This document shows positions 11,901-22,886 of a stretch of 64,000 nt of DNA, piece by piece. The notes beneath the pieces were generated by a model. That model did not search any database and was not told the DNA's origin. It saw only the letters and a list, made by a program, of their open reading frames with translations. The position numbers and the translations under genes were made by a program. The stretch is from NCBI GenBank assembly GCA_033239525.1, contig BSYO01000014.1, positions 3,051,351 through 3,115,350 on the forward strand, given 5' to 3'. This DNA comes from Nepenthes gracilis (lineage: Eukaryota > Streptophyta > Magnoliopsida > Caryophyllales > Nepenthaceae). Each line of letters begins with the position of its first letter. The stretch's first letter is position 1.

Positions 11901-13386
11901 GGATGAGAACCGGTATAATGCCAGCCGAGGCGCTCACTTGAATCTCAAGCGGGCGGAAAAGGCCAGGAATTTGGTAAACAAAATTCCAGGTGTGTATAAA
12001 AAAGGGACAATTCAGTGCATGAAACTCTTGTTATGTGTAGGGTCCGGGGAAGATTGGACAATTTTTGGGTCTATTACACACGATTTTATCTTGCATCAAC
12101 AGTTTTCATGTCTCGAACCCATGACCACCAATCACATAGCGATAACTCTACCTTTATACGATTTTACCTCGCATTAACAGTTTTCATGTCTCGAACCCAT
12201 GATCACTAATCATATAGCGATAACTCTACCTTTATACGATTTTACCTTGCATCAACAGTTTTCATGTCTGAAACCCATGACCACCAATCATATAGCGATA
12301 ACTTTACCGGCACTCCAAATGCTCCCTTTCTAACCAAATGAACTTTGATATGTTTGTGCAAGTTTCAGCATGCTGATTTTCTTTGTTCTGCACTTCCCAT
12401 GTAGCGTTGGTTGAGAGCTTGGTAGCCAAAACACGAGCCTGGGAGGAGGACTGTGGCTTGACGTATGAATATGATGGTGTTCCCCTGCTTGCTATGCTGG
12501 ACGAATACGCCATGCTCAGGAATGAAAGAGAAGAGGAGAAACGGAGGCTCAGGGTGAGTGATGCCAACTCAGAATCAGAGGTCATTGGCAAAATTGGCAT
12601 GGGCATGTTGGAGGAATGGTGATGATTCATCCTGACAATTTAAATATTGAGGATTATAACCATATATTAAAATGTGTTGGATTTATCTTATAACCTAAAT
12701 GTTTAAATTGCCATGATAAAATCATAACCATTGGGAGTAGGGAAGACTCTAGACCGGATGATGCATACAGCTCCGACGCTGGAGAATCATTTGGACCTTA
12801 ATCAGGTTTTGAGTGAGAAGGAAAGTTGACGAGGAAAGGAAAAAAATTATTTTTTCCTATATTTCTGCCAAAATTTCCTAATTCAAACAATGTTTCTGGT
12901 TCAAATTGAACTTGGGTTCCTAGGCCAACCTGCCCTGAGAGAAGGGAAATGGATAACATAGCTTGAAAGATGCGTCGGGACACTTAGGGTGATGTGAAGT
13001 TGTACATTTTTTTTTTTTGGGTAGGATGAATACTGAATGAATGGCCATTCATTTATTTATTCTTATGTAAAGTTTGTACTCTACAGGACCAGAAGAAGTT
13101 CCATGAGCAGATGAACACAGAACAAGAAGCCGTTTTCGGGTCAAGGCCGAGCCCGGCTAGACCGATAGGCACAAAGAAGGTGGTTGGCACACGCATGAAC
13201 GGAGGTTCAAATGGAACTCCGAGCAGACGTCTGTCCCTAATGGCCCATCAGAATGGTATCCGATCGGCAGCTAAGGATGGCAAGAGGGATTCCCGGCCTG
13301 TGGCTCCCGTGAACTACGTTGCCATTTCAAAAGAAGACGCAGTCTCTTTCGCCTCCGCCGCCAAGCCACTGCCCTCTACACCCTAG
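5921..13386 (+). CDS. MAP65-1: MAP65-1-type microtubule-associated protein (9 coding exons)
   Basis: Plant PRC1/Ase1-family crosslinker that bundles antiparallel microtubules in cortical arrays, spindle and phragmoplast. Coding exons: 5921-5992, 8803-9006, 9118-9369, 9454-9669, 10536-10691, 10765-11076, 11902-11989, 12405-12553, 13087-13386. They join in frame to 582 codons plus stop, close to the 587 residues of Arabidopsis MAP65-1. Most introns are phase 0; intron 7 is phase 1. Residues 1-24 match the family N-terminus in length and in the [10 protein letters not shown] motif. Residues 25-300 are coiled-coil rich. About 301-483 is the conserved spectrin-like microtubule-binding region ([38 protein letters not shown]). 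Residues 484-582 are the basic tail with RPSPARP and RRLSL, matching mapped phosphorylation sites in Arabidopsis. A second in-frame ATG at 5930 has the better context (G at -3 and +4). Intron 1 appears to be GC-AG (CAG|GCAACT). All exons are intact. Confidence 0.95.
6108..8640 (-). mobile_element. RTE-type LINE, degenerate, in MAP65-1 intron 1
   Basis: The minus strand translates, with many frameshifts and stops, to the domain order of plant RTE non-LTR retrotransposons. Endonuclease: a [12 protein letters not shown] block near 8270-8310 and a [11 protein letters not shown] / QIDYI region near 7990-8170. [12 protein letters not shown] near 7160-7190, an 'MIGFH' block near 6940-6960, and the catalytic box as MDDLLLVDE near 6835-6851. 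C-terminal: VRWFGHVKR at about 6332-6360. The 3' end lies near 6108, about 115 bases downstream of exon 1. The 5' end is approximate, and no target-site duplication was identified. It is antisense to the host gene and cannot make protein. Confidence 0.85.
9925..10100 (+). mobile_element. tRNA-derived SINE-like unit in MAP65-1 intron 4
   Basis: Begins with a box A-like 'agtggtagttga' and a box B-like 'tgtttaaaccac'. It continues into a body typical of plant SINE families ('agggtgaggctatgta', 'ctagactccacaatctggg', 'cctcgttcactgggcc') and ends in a T/C-rich tail near 10095. Recognition is by motif order only; the family was not assigned. Confidence 0.55.
12078..12310 (+). repeat. 78-bp tandem repeat, 3 copies, in MAP65-1 intron 7
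   Basis: The motif 'cagttttcatgtct' recurs at 12100, 12178 and 12256, exactly 78 bases apart. The rest of the unit (acccatgaccaccaatca, tagcgataact) is preserved with few differences. 78 is a multiple of 3, so short open frames run through it, but it lies wholly between the donor at 11990 and the acceptor at 12404. Confidence 0.9.
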
Positions 13387-13926
13387 TAAGAATTTTGTTA
13401 CTAACAATTAGCTTTAGCCTGGCTTACCTTTAGCTGTTGCGTAGTGTGAGGATACCTGTGAACAGTGAGATGTATATGTCTATTTGTGGTGTTATTGTCA
13501 GGCATGAAGCTTACTAAAATCCTTCTGTTCTGGCATCCATCTGCGCTTTAGTATGACTTGTTTGGGAAAAAAAATAAAAATAAAAAAAATAAAATAAAAA
13601 CTTATTTTGTCACATATGAATATATTATATGTATATTTTTTTTATTTTTTATGCTATTCAAAAACAAAAAAAAAGTATTTTTCTTTAATTTTTTTATTTT
13701 TAATATTTTTTTTATTCAAACACAGCGTTATTATTTATTGAGAGCTTATGATTACTAGTAATTAAAATGTTCATTCGGCCAAAATATTTAAGAGCGGCAA
13801 CTAATCTGTTGTTTTTTGTTTTTTTTTTTTCACATTTTTCGGTGTTTGAAGGAGCATGAGAAAAATGATAATTTTTTTTTATATATTTTTTGTGTTTGGC
13901 ATAGAAAATTTAGAATAAATATATTA
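13387..13926 (+). other. MAP65-1 3' UTR and AT-rich downstream spacer
   Basis: After the TAG at 13384-13386, about 170 bases of mixed sequence look like a 3' UTR. From 13558 an A/T-only low-complexity tract follows, with many AATAAA-like words that could serve as polyadenylation signals. The exact cleavage site cannot be chosen. There is no other gene content before the repeat at 13927. Confidence 0.5.
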
Positions 13927-15062
13927 ATAACCAACGAAAGCTTAAGACAAACTAATCAGTGAAAAGAAACTTCCCAGCATGATACCATCGCCGACCACCA
14001 ACCTCTGTCGCTGTTGGGTGCTGCCACCAACCCTACTGGCGGCTGTTGTCTGGCACTGCTGCCTGCTGTGGCTGGGAGCATATCACAACAATAATCTGAT
14101 CGGAGATATTTCTTGGCCGTAAAATATGATCATTGTATGAAAATACCACCGTTGTTAATAACTAAATATTTATTATTATTGACTGATTTTTCTAATATTT
14201 AAGGTTTTATCGTACAAACCCGAAAATAATACCGAGGCATGCGTTTTTTATGAAATTTTTAACTTGAAAACATGGAGTATATTTTTAATATATATATATG
14301 CTTTTTGTGAAAAATAAATTTTCATTTAATATATTTTATCTTCCCATGCAGTTACAAGTCCACGGACCAAATGTGATTCTCTTATGAGTATCACGTCGAG
14401 AAAGTAGCTTCACAAAAACTGCCTTATAAGTTGGAAAAATTCTTCTCTCAAGATGTACTTTTTGGGAGAAACTTGGATCTCAACGGCTTGTACTGCTAAC
14501 AGTGGTGTTTTTATTGAAACCGGCCTCGATTTGGAGAGGAAAACTTGTGAGGGTTCTGATTGAAAATGGTTACCTATAATAGAACTGACCTGCTGTCGAT
14601 GCGTTAGGATGGAGTGAAACGTCGTAGAGTAAAAGTTGCCTTGTAAAATACCGTAGAGTATAACTGCCGAGATTTACAACTGTCGAAGGGGGGAGGAATA
14701 TTACGAGTCCCACATCGGGAAGACATCTCCATAAGGACTGCTTTATAAATTGGGGGGATTATCTTTCCTTAGGGTGCATATTTTGGAAGAAATTTAAACC
14801 CCAACGGCTTGTACTTACAACAGGTTTGACCTTTTTCATTTTTCAAGTATTAAGTGTAATAAAAGTCTTATATTTTTAGAATTCAGCATTCCTTGTATTT
14901 TTAGCTTAGATATTAGAATTCGACCTGACTCATTGCACAATGTTTGCACATTTTTAGCTTCCTTGTACCTTCATAATTGAATTGATCAATATTAAGTTCT
15001 TTGATTGCGGTAGCATTGCCATAAATAACACTATAAAAGTCACCATATTTGCGATGATATTT
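13927..15062. repeat. Tandem duplicate copy A (1136 bp)
   Basis: Starts 'ataaccaacgaaagc' and ends 'tttgcgatgatat'. Copy B begins at once at 15063 with the same words, is interrupted at 15119/20601 by a copia element, and resumes to 21681. Copy A contains a TRIM-like element at 14380-14822. No protein coding was seen. It could be two LTR-like units of an older element or a plain segmental tandem duplication. Confidence 0.85.
14380..14822 (+). mobile_element. TRIM-like miniature LTR element, copy A
   Basis: Two related terminal repeats of about 122-124 bp (14380-14501 and 14699-14822) enclose about 200 bases with no coding capacity. Each repeat starts near 'TnTTAnGAGT' and ends 'ACA'. A purine-rich 'gaaggggggaggaa' lies just before the right repeat, as a polypurine tract should. 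The internal part starts 'TGGTGTTTTTATTG', which is not the usual Met-tRNA primer site. Each repeat carries a USE/TATA pair (see findings). No target duplication is visible. Confidence 0.6.
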
Positions 15063-15119
15063 ATAACCAACGAAAGCTTAAGACAAACTAATCAGTGAAA
15101 AGAAACTTCCCAGCATGAT

Positions 15120-15813
15120 TGTTTGGAGCAAAATGCACGGAAGGCACGATGACCGAGCGGATAAGGTTCTCGGACAGCTACGCGGAGCAGAGCTCTCGAA
15201 CGGACACAAAAGTAGAGATAGAAAACGAAAGAGAACACACAAATTTAACGTGAAAAACCCTTCTTTCCACAAGGGAAAAACCACGAAAGAATGCACTATA
15301 AAAGAATTGTTTACAAGTGTTAGCTACACAAGTTCAAACGAAAGAAAAACAATCTCAAGTGTGCAACTTCTCTCACCAAAGTGTTTCTCACTTTATCTTT
15401 ACAAAGCTTGCCCACAGCTCTCTCTCAAAGCTCTTCCTACAAAATGTCTCAGCTCTCACACACTTACAAGCAAGGGCACAAGCTCTATATATATACACAA
15501 AGGCAGGGTGGACAGCCAGCCACCCTACTGGCCGTAGGTTACAGAACCTATGCCCCTAGGTCTGCCATGACAGGCGCACGCCCGGCGTGTCGATGGCAGC
15601 TCGGCACTGGGAAGTTGTTGCGCCCACAACTTCCAAGCGGTGGTAGGTGACCAACCCACTGCGGCAAAAACGGCCGCAGCAGCCTACAAGGATAAGTCAA
15701 CGCCACACTCTAGAAGTCTCGTCCACGTCCTCTCGGACATGACGCTCAAACAAAGTCCTCGTCCATTCTTCCAATGGAGTCCGCGGACCTCGCACTCGAG
15801 GAGTGACCCAACA
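15120..15813 (-). repeat. 3' LTR of the Tork copia (694 bp)
   Basis: Pairs with 19901-20600. By eye, about 15 substitutions, almost all transitions, occur in the first ~455 aligned bases. The last ~240 bases differ mainly by many one-base gaps. Confidence 0.93.
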
Positions 15814-15829
15814 AACTTCCCTCACGACC

Positions 15830-18800
15830 GAGTGGGAGTGAAGTTAGTCGACTGCCGTGATGTCACAACAAGCTTCCAGCCTTTCCTTCGCAAAACCTTT
15901 GTCAACATATCTCGACCCATTATCATCCGAGCGACTTTTCCAATTGATAGTCGCCCATCATCAAAAACATCTCTCACCCAATGATATCGCACGTCAACGT
16001 GTTTTGGCCGAGAATGGAATGAGGAGTTTTTACATAAGTGAATGGTACATCGACTATCACAAAGAACCTCGTGACGTCTCTTGCCTTAGACCCATTCTTG
16101 GACAAACCTTTTCATCCAAAGCATTTCCTTACAGCCCTCGGTCACGCGATAAACTCTATACACTTGAGAGAGCGACGCACTTCCGCAACTTGACCGCCAG
16201 AGACCGCCCCTCCCGCAAATTTCACCAAGTATCCTGGACGTTGATTTCCGAGAGTCAACGTCCCCGCCATGTCTCGTTAGTATCAATCACCGAGGCTCCC
16301 CTTTTCCAAACCGCAAACCCGTCTTGGATGTCCCGCGTAGATATCTAAAATCTACTTCACCGCACTCAATGCTCCATACCCGGGTTTGAGAGGAATCGCT
16401 CACAAGGCCAACCGCACGAGCAATGTCCAGGCCACAGCGTACACCTACTGTACATCAAGTCGCCAATGGCCGAGGAGTAAGGAATCTTACTCATTCGTGC
16501 CTTCTCGATGTCCGAGGACGGACACGCCGCTTTTCTCACCTAAAGTGGTTGGCGAAAGGGGTACCGACAGGCTTGGAGCTTTCCATGTCAATCTTTGTAA
16601 GCACTTTTTCAACATAGCATTCCCCGGGACAGCGAAGCTTCTTGCCCTCTCGGTCATGAGAAATTCGATCCCCCAGACTGCTTCACGGCCCGAGGTCTTT
16701 CATGGCAAAAGATTGCCCTAGTTGCTTCTTCAGCTCCATGATCCGAGCACTATTCCGTTCGACCACCAGCATGTCATCTACATAAAGGAGAAGGATGACA
16801 AAGTCGTTTTCTGAGAACTTCTGAACAAAGACACAGTGGTCCGAAGAAATCTTATTGTACCCTTGTCTGACCATAATAGACTCAAACTTTCGATACCATC
16901 ATCAAGCTTGTTTTTACCATACAAGCTCTTCTTCAAACGGCTGACAAGTCCTTCTTTCCCTTTGACTTCAAAGCCATCCGGTTGCTCCATGTAGATCTCT
17001 TCCTCTAGATCTCCATGGAGAAAAGTCATCCGAACGCCTAGTTGCTCAACCTCTAAGTCCAAAGCTGCCGCACCGGAGCACTACACGGACCGAGGACATC
17101 TTCACAACAACGTGCGAAGATTTCATCAAAGTCAACACCCTTTCGTTGACCAAAGCCCTTCACCACAAGTCGTGCCTTGTGTCTTGGCTTACTTGTATCC
17201 TCAGTTGCCTTCAGGCGGAAGACCCATTTGTTCTTCAGAGCCTTCTTTCCCTTGGGCAATTTAGCCAGCTCAAAGGTATGGTTTTTATGAAGAGAAACAA
17301 TTTCTTCCTTCATGGCTTCAAACCATTCATCTTTCTGAGCGCTACTCATGGCCTCATCAAAATTCTCTTCCAGTTCTCCAAGATCGGTGAGGAGGACAAA
17401 CTCACTTCTTTGGAAGGCGGACGGACGGACGGACGCCTCACTGACGACAGCCCCATCTTCTTGGGGGCCACCTCGGCCCGAGGAGGTGCCAAATCTTCAA
17501 CTGTGTCCCGAGACGTAGGAACCATCTCATCTTGGTTGCTGCGCCACGCCCGCCCGACATCGGACTCGGGAAGGCCTTTGGGACCAGACAACATCGAAGA
17601 TCAACTCTGTCCGTCCGGGAAGTAGTGGGAGGAGACTTCTGCTCCTTCCCAATGTCCTCGATGGTCTCGTCCTCAACGAAGACCACGTCGCGGGACCGCA
17701 CCAGCTTCTTTTCCTTTGGGTCATAGAACCTATACCCAAACTCACCCTCGCCATAGCCTAGAAAGACACATTGCATTGTCTTTGGTTCCAGCTTGGTCCT
17801 TTCATTTCTCGGGACATGAACAAAGGCTTTGTAGCCGAAAGTCCGAAGATGGCTGTATGCTGGTTCCTTTTCGGTCCAAATCTGCTCTGGAACTTCCCCG
17901 TCCAGAGGTTTACAGGGCGACCGGTTGATCACGTGGGCGGCCGTCTTCAAGGCCTCGGCCCAAAAGGATCCCGGAAGCGTCCAGAGGTTTACAGGGCGAC
18001 CGGTTGATCACGTGGGCGGCCGTCCTCAAGGCCTCGGCCCAAAGGATCCCCGGAGCCCTGGCCTCGGACAACATGCACCTGACCTTTTCTATCAGGGTGC
18101 AATTCATCCTCTCGGCCACGCCATTCAGCTGTGGCGTCTTAGGTGGAGTTTTCTGATGTCTGATGCCATGAGCTCTACAGTAGGCATCAAACGTTCAATA
18201 TATTCTCCGCCGTTATCGCTCCGAACGGCCTTTAGTCTCCTCCCGGTCTCCCGCTCAACGAGGACATGGAACTGCTCAAAGGTTCCCGCAACCTGATCTT
18301 TGGTCTTCAAAGGGAACACCCACAGCTTCCTCGAGCAATCATTAATAAATGAGACAAAATATTGTCCTTCCCCAAATGACTTCTCCGGGAGGAGACCACA
18401 CACATCAGTGTGGACGAGCTCCAAGACCTCGGACCTCTTGGAAGACACATCTCTTGAAAAGGAGACTCTGTGTTGCTTCCCCGCCATGCAGTGAGGGCAA
18501 GTCCTCGACATGTCTCCATCCACTCGTGGGATGAGGCCCTTCTTTGCCAGATGACTCATGCCATGCTCACTCATGTGTCCGAGTCTTTTATGCCACAAGC
18601 CCGAGGACTCCACACTCCCTGTAGCATTCACCTCTGCTACCTCGGCCTGGGCTTTCACTACGTAAAGGCCTGAAGCCTTTACTCCTGCAACCACCATGGA
18701 GCCCTTTTTCAACTTGAAACGCCGTCCACGAGAAGACGCTACAAAGCCTTCATCATCAAGTCGTCCCACCGAAATGATATTCATCCGAATATCGTGGACG

Positions 18801-19854
18801 TGTCGGACGTCCTTCAAAGTCAATCGGGCTCCAGTGCTTATCAGCAAGGTGATGTCACCACGTCCAATGAACTCGGACGTCTCCTTGTTGCCCATTCTTA
18901 ATACTCCTGGGGCGCACGGAGTGTAAGTGGAGAACAGTTCTCTCCTGGAGGTAACGTGGATTGAAGCGCCAGAATCCACTACCCAATCCGAGGATTGCTC
19001 AGCCACGGCCACTAAGTCCTCAGACTCGCAGGCCAAAAGGAGATCTTCTCCTGTCACAACAGAGACCGAGGACTCTTCCTCGCCATGTCTCTTCTCGCCC
19101 CTTTGCTTGGTAGCGTTTTTACGCTTCCACTTGTAACAAAACTTCTTGATGTGGCCTTTCTTGCCACAATGGTGGCACTCCATGTCTTGATACCGGGAAC
19201 GTGACTTACTCCACCCTTTGTCTTCAGACTTTGGGCCACATCCTCGGCTCATTCCCCTGTATTCAGTAACAAGGACTTCGGAGTGCTGAGAGGTGGACGA
19301 GCCTTGAGAACGCCGTCGCATTTCTTCGTTCAGCACAGCTCCTTTGGCCATCTCTAAAGTCACCACGCCATTTGGAGCTGTATTGGCAATGGTGATCCTC
19401 ATAACCTCCCACGAGTCGGAGGGTTGCAAGAACCATAGTCCGAGGACCTCATCCTCGAACTTGATCCCCACGCCATTCAGCTGTCCACGCAGCCCCAAAC
19501 TCATTCAGTGATCGGCATGATGACCCATCCTTGTACCGTACTTACATCAGCTGCATCAAGTGAAAAATTTTGTTATTTCCAGATTTGGAGGCAAAGAGCT
19601 TTTCCAGCTTTTCCCAAAGCGTCTTGCCATTGGACTCACCCCGAACGTGGTTGTACACGTCGTCCACAAACTGCCGTATATAGCCGCACACTTGCTTGTG
19701 CTCCAACGTCCACTGCTCGTCCGTTTTATCTGGCACGCTTTGCTTTGGCAAAAACGAGATTATGCATGGACTTTACGGTGCAAGTCGACATCTTGCTTTG
19801 CCAAGTGTCAAAGTTTGATCCGTTCAAACAGATCATCTTACTTCCAACCTCCAT
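15830..19854 (-). pseudogene. Copia gag-pol, broken by frameshifts
   Basis: Gag begins at the ATG at 19854-19852 (MEVGSKMICLNGSNF) and includes the CHHCGKKGHIKKFC zinc knuckle near 19130-19180. Protease has WVVDSGASIHV near 18950-18990. Integrase shows HKRLGHM and CPHCMAGK (HHCC), HTDVCGLLPEKS and RSDNGGEY. The longest uninterrupted stretch is 18125-19504. RT is split among frames: KNKWVFRLKA near 17220, FLHGDLEEEIYMEQPDGFE near 16970-17025, LLLYVDDMLVV near 16770-16800. The RNase H region and C-terminus (MGRDMLTKVL) end beside the polypurine tract near 15850-15930. A 79-bp duplication and several one-base shifts destroy the frame. Confidence 0.92.
17900..18057. repeat. 79-bp perfect-spacing tandem duplication in copia integrase
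   Basis: The word 'gtccagaggtttacagg' occurs at 17900 and again at 17979. The whole intervening 79 bases are repeated with only a few changes. 79 is not a multiple of three, so the duplication shifts the integrase frame. Confidence 0.9.
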
Positions 19855-19887
19855 CAGCAACAAGATCACCATTCAAAGAACCAAGAT

Positions 19888-19898
19888 CTCTGATACCA
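19888..19898 (-). other. Primer-binding site of the Tork copia
   Basis: Minus strand TGGTATCAGAG, complementary to the 3' end of initiator methionine tRNA, two bases from the LTR edge at 19901. Confidence 0.9.
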
Positions 19899-19900
19899 CT

Positions 19901-20600
19901 TGTTTGGAGCAAAACGCACGGAAGGCACGGTGACCGAGCGGACAAGGTTCACGGATAGCTACGCGGAGTAGAGCTCTCGGACGGACACAAAAGTAGAGAT
20001 AGAAAACGAAAGAGAACACACAAATTTAACGTGGAAAACCCTTCTTTCCACAAGGGAAAAACCACGAAAGAATGCACTATAAAAGAATTGTTTACAAGTG
20101 TTAGCTACACAAGCTCAAACGAAAGAAAAACAATTTCAAGTGTGTAACTTCTCTCACCAAAGTGTTTCTCACTCTATCTTTACAAAGCTTGCCCACAGCT
20201 CTCTCTCAAAGCTCTTCCTACAAAATGTCTCAACTCTCACACACTTACAAGCAAGGGCACAAGCTCTATATATATACACAAAGGCAGGGTGGACAGCCAG
20301 CCACCCTACTGGCCGTAGGTTACAGAACCTATGCCCCTAGGTCTGCCATGGCAGGCGCACGCCTGGCGTGTCAGATGGCAGGCCTGGCACCTGGGAAGTT
20401 GTTGCGCCACAACTTCCAAGCAGGGTAGGTGACCAACCCACCTGCAGAAACGGCCGCAGCAGGCCTACAAGGATAGAGTCAACGCCTACACTCTAGAAGT
20501 CCTCGTCCACGTCCTCTCGGACATGACGCTTCAAACAAAGTCCTCGTCCATTCTTCCAATGGAGTCCGCGGACTACTGCCACTCGGGAGTGACCCCAACA
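19901..20600 (-). repeat. 5' LTR of the Tork copia (700 bp)
   Basis: Direct repeat of 15120-15813, with TGTTTGG at its left edge and CCCCAACA at its right edge. It lies beside the primer site at 19888-19898. Confidence 0.93.
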
Positions 20601-21000
20601 GATACCATCGCCGATCACCAACCTCTGTTGCTGTTGGGTGTTGCCACCAACCCTACTGGCGGCCGTTGTCTGGCATTGCTGCCTACTATGGCCGGGAGCA
20701 TATCACAACAATAATCTGATCAGAGATATTTCTTGGCTGTAAAATATGATCATTGTATGAAAATACTCACCGTTGTTAATAACTAAAAATATTTATTATT
20801 ATTGATTGATTTTTCTGATATTTAAGGTTTTATTGTACAAACCCAAAAATAATACCGAGGCATGCATTTTTTATGAAACTTTTAACATGAAAACATGGAG
20901 TATATTTTTAATATATATATGTTTTTTGTGAAAAATAAATTTACATTTAATATATTTTATCTTCCCATGCAGTTACAAGTCCACGGACTAAATGTAATTC

Positions 21001-21443
21001 TATTGCGAGTCCCACGTCGGGGAAGTAGCTCCATAAGAATTGCCTTATAAATTGGGAGAATTCTCCTCTCATGATGCATTTTTTGGGAGAAACTTGGATC
21101 TCAACGGCTTATACTGCTAACAATGGTGTTTTTATTGAAACCAGTTTCGATCTGAAGAGGGCTACTTATAAGGGTTCTGACTGAAAACGGTTATCTGTGA
21201 TGGGACTGACCTGCTGTCGGTGTATTAGGATAAAGTGAAACGTCACAGAGTAAAAGTCGCCAAATAAGATATCACAGAGTATAACTATTGAGGTCTACGG
21301 CTGTTGAAGGGGGGAAGAATGTTACGAGTCCCATATCGGAGAGACAACTTTATAAGGGCTATCTTATAAATTAGGGGGATTCTCTTTCCTTAGGGTGCAT
21401 ATTTTAAAAGAGATTCAAACGCTAACAGCTTGTACTCACAACA
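21001..21443 (+). mobile_element. TRIM-like miniature LTR element, copy B
   Basis: Same structure as 14380-14822: terminal repeats 21001-21122 and 21320-21443 around a short non-coding middle. 'gaaggggggaagaa' lies just before TGTTACGAG of the right repeat. It belongs to duplicate copy B, so it was present before the duplication. Confidence 0.6.
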
Positions 21444-21681
21444 GGTTTGACCTTTTTCATTTTCAAGTATTAAGTGTAATAGAAGTCTTATATTTTTAGA
21501 ATTCAGCATTCCTTGTATTTTTAGCTTAGGTATTAGAATTCGACTTAACTCATTGCACAATGTTTGCACATTTTTAGCTTCCTTGTACTTTTATAATTGA
21601 ATTGATCAATATTAAGTTCTTTGATTGTGGTAGCATTGCCATAAATAACACACTATAAAAGTCACCACATTTGCGATGATA

Positions 21682-22886
21682 CAGAGACAAGAGCCCGACT
21701 CATTGGAGAAAAAGCCCAATTTCGACCACACGAGAAGAAAAACCTTAATGGGTCGATGAGCTTTTTTGTGATGGAAGCTTAAACTGTATTTGTTAATTAA
21801 TATTCTTTTGATTTATTGATATATATGAATAAAATCATCATTTACATTTCTTAAGAGTAAACCAACATATAGACTCATTAGGACGATCTTTTATAAGAGA
21901 ATTCTAAATGATTAGAATTCATGTTAGTATAATTTTTGATATTGGAATATTTATCATGGGAATTGATTAACTCATTTAAAATTCAAGTTTTATGATTGTT
22001 TTTGTATATCTCATTAGTATTTCTTTTATTTACATCTTCAATTTATCAATTGATGACACTATAAATTAGATATTATTTAATATTTAAATTTTAGCAATTA
22101 ATACATAATCATGAAAAGGGTTTCCCCCATGCTCATTCTAACTTATTTGTTTTAACTATACAAGTAACATATAGGCAAAATTTTTAAACTTATTAAGTAA
22201 ATAAATCATGCCCGAGCATACCAAAGTTCAACTTAACTTGGCTTATTTGTAATCCTATTCACAGATAAGGTCAAAAACGAACCAAACTGTTTGCACATAG
22301 TTCAGAAGCTCGGCTGGTAAAGACTCATTTGAGCTTGTTTGTTTAGCTAAATAAGCACGTAAGCCTAATATTTAACCTCATTGAGTAAACAAGCCGGCTC
22401 GGGTCATTTGCAGCCCTAATAGCATCATGACAAATCGTGCTATGCACAGAGTGCACACACCGATACTCACATATTCGAACTCTTATCACGTTGTGAGTGC
22501 AAAAGAGTTTTCGATGTATGTGGTTTACTCCCAAAATATAAGAGATTATCCCCTCGGCTTGATTCAACGCCCATATCATTATAAAACAACCTAACTATCA
22601 TATCAATACCCATCCTAATATTTAACACAGCAAAAAGACAAGGTTGTTGCCTAAACAACTAGTTGTGTATCTACCTACCTACTACTTATGAGTCCACGCT
22701 GACAAGCTCGGATGAAGGCAACTGAGGACCCAGCACAAAGCCAGTAGGCATGTCTCCACTTCCGGGTTTCAGTAACTGAGAATCGGAGATGCCATTCCTA
22801 CTCACCTCGAGGGATTCAAATGACGGCCTGTGTGCATCTACTTCACTTTGTTACGGCTTATAATTATAGTTGAAGCTCTCGGGTTT
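21682..22886. other. Intergenic and 3' flank of the EDM2-like gene
   Basis: No gene is seen from 21682 to about 22640. A 'gggctgcaaatgacccgagc' end (minus strand, near 22395-22415) with more 'gctcgg' words leftward to about 22200 resembles hAT-type miniature elements, but the other end was not found. The interval 22650-22886 is taken as the 3' UTR of the minus-strand gene. Confidence 0.45.

Larger units (their letters stand above)
15120..20600 (-). mobile_element. Ty1/copia retrotransposon, Tork (Tnt1-like) lineage, full length but defective
   Basis: Bounded by direct LTRs starting TGTTTGG and ending CCAACA, with the internal region read on the minus strand. The primer site is next to the right LTR (19888-19898; minus TGGTATCAGAG, initiator-Met type). 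A polypurine tract GAGGGAAGT (minus) abuts the left LTR at 15815-15823. Domain order gag-PR-INT-RT-RH is that of copia, and INT and PR motifs resemble the Tnt1 group. The flanks share only GAT (15117-15119 and 20601-20603), shorter than the 5-bp duplication usual for copia. Confidence 0.93.
15063..21681. repeat. Tandem duplicate copy B, split by copia insertion
   Basis: 15063-15119 plus 20601-21681 together repeat copy A (13927-15062) with moderate divergence. The junction word 'cagcat|gataccatcg', intact in copy A at 13975-13990, is split here by the copia at 15120-20600. This gives the order of events: duplication first, copia second. Confidence 0.85.

Noticed and set aside
17146..18296. 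Plus-strand frames of 120-160 codons across the copia
   Set aside because: They are mirror frames of the minus-strand integrase/RT sequence.
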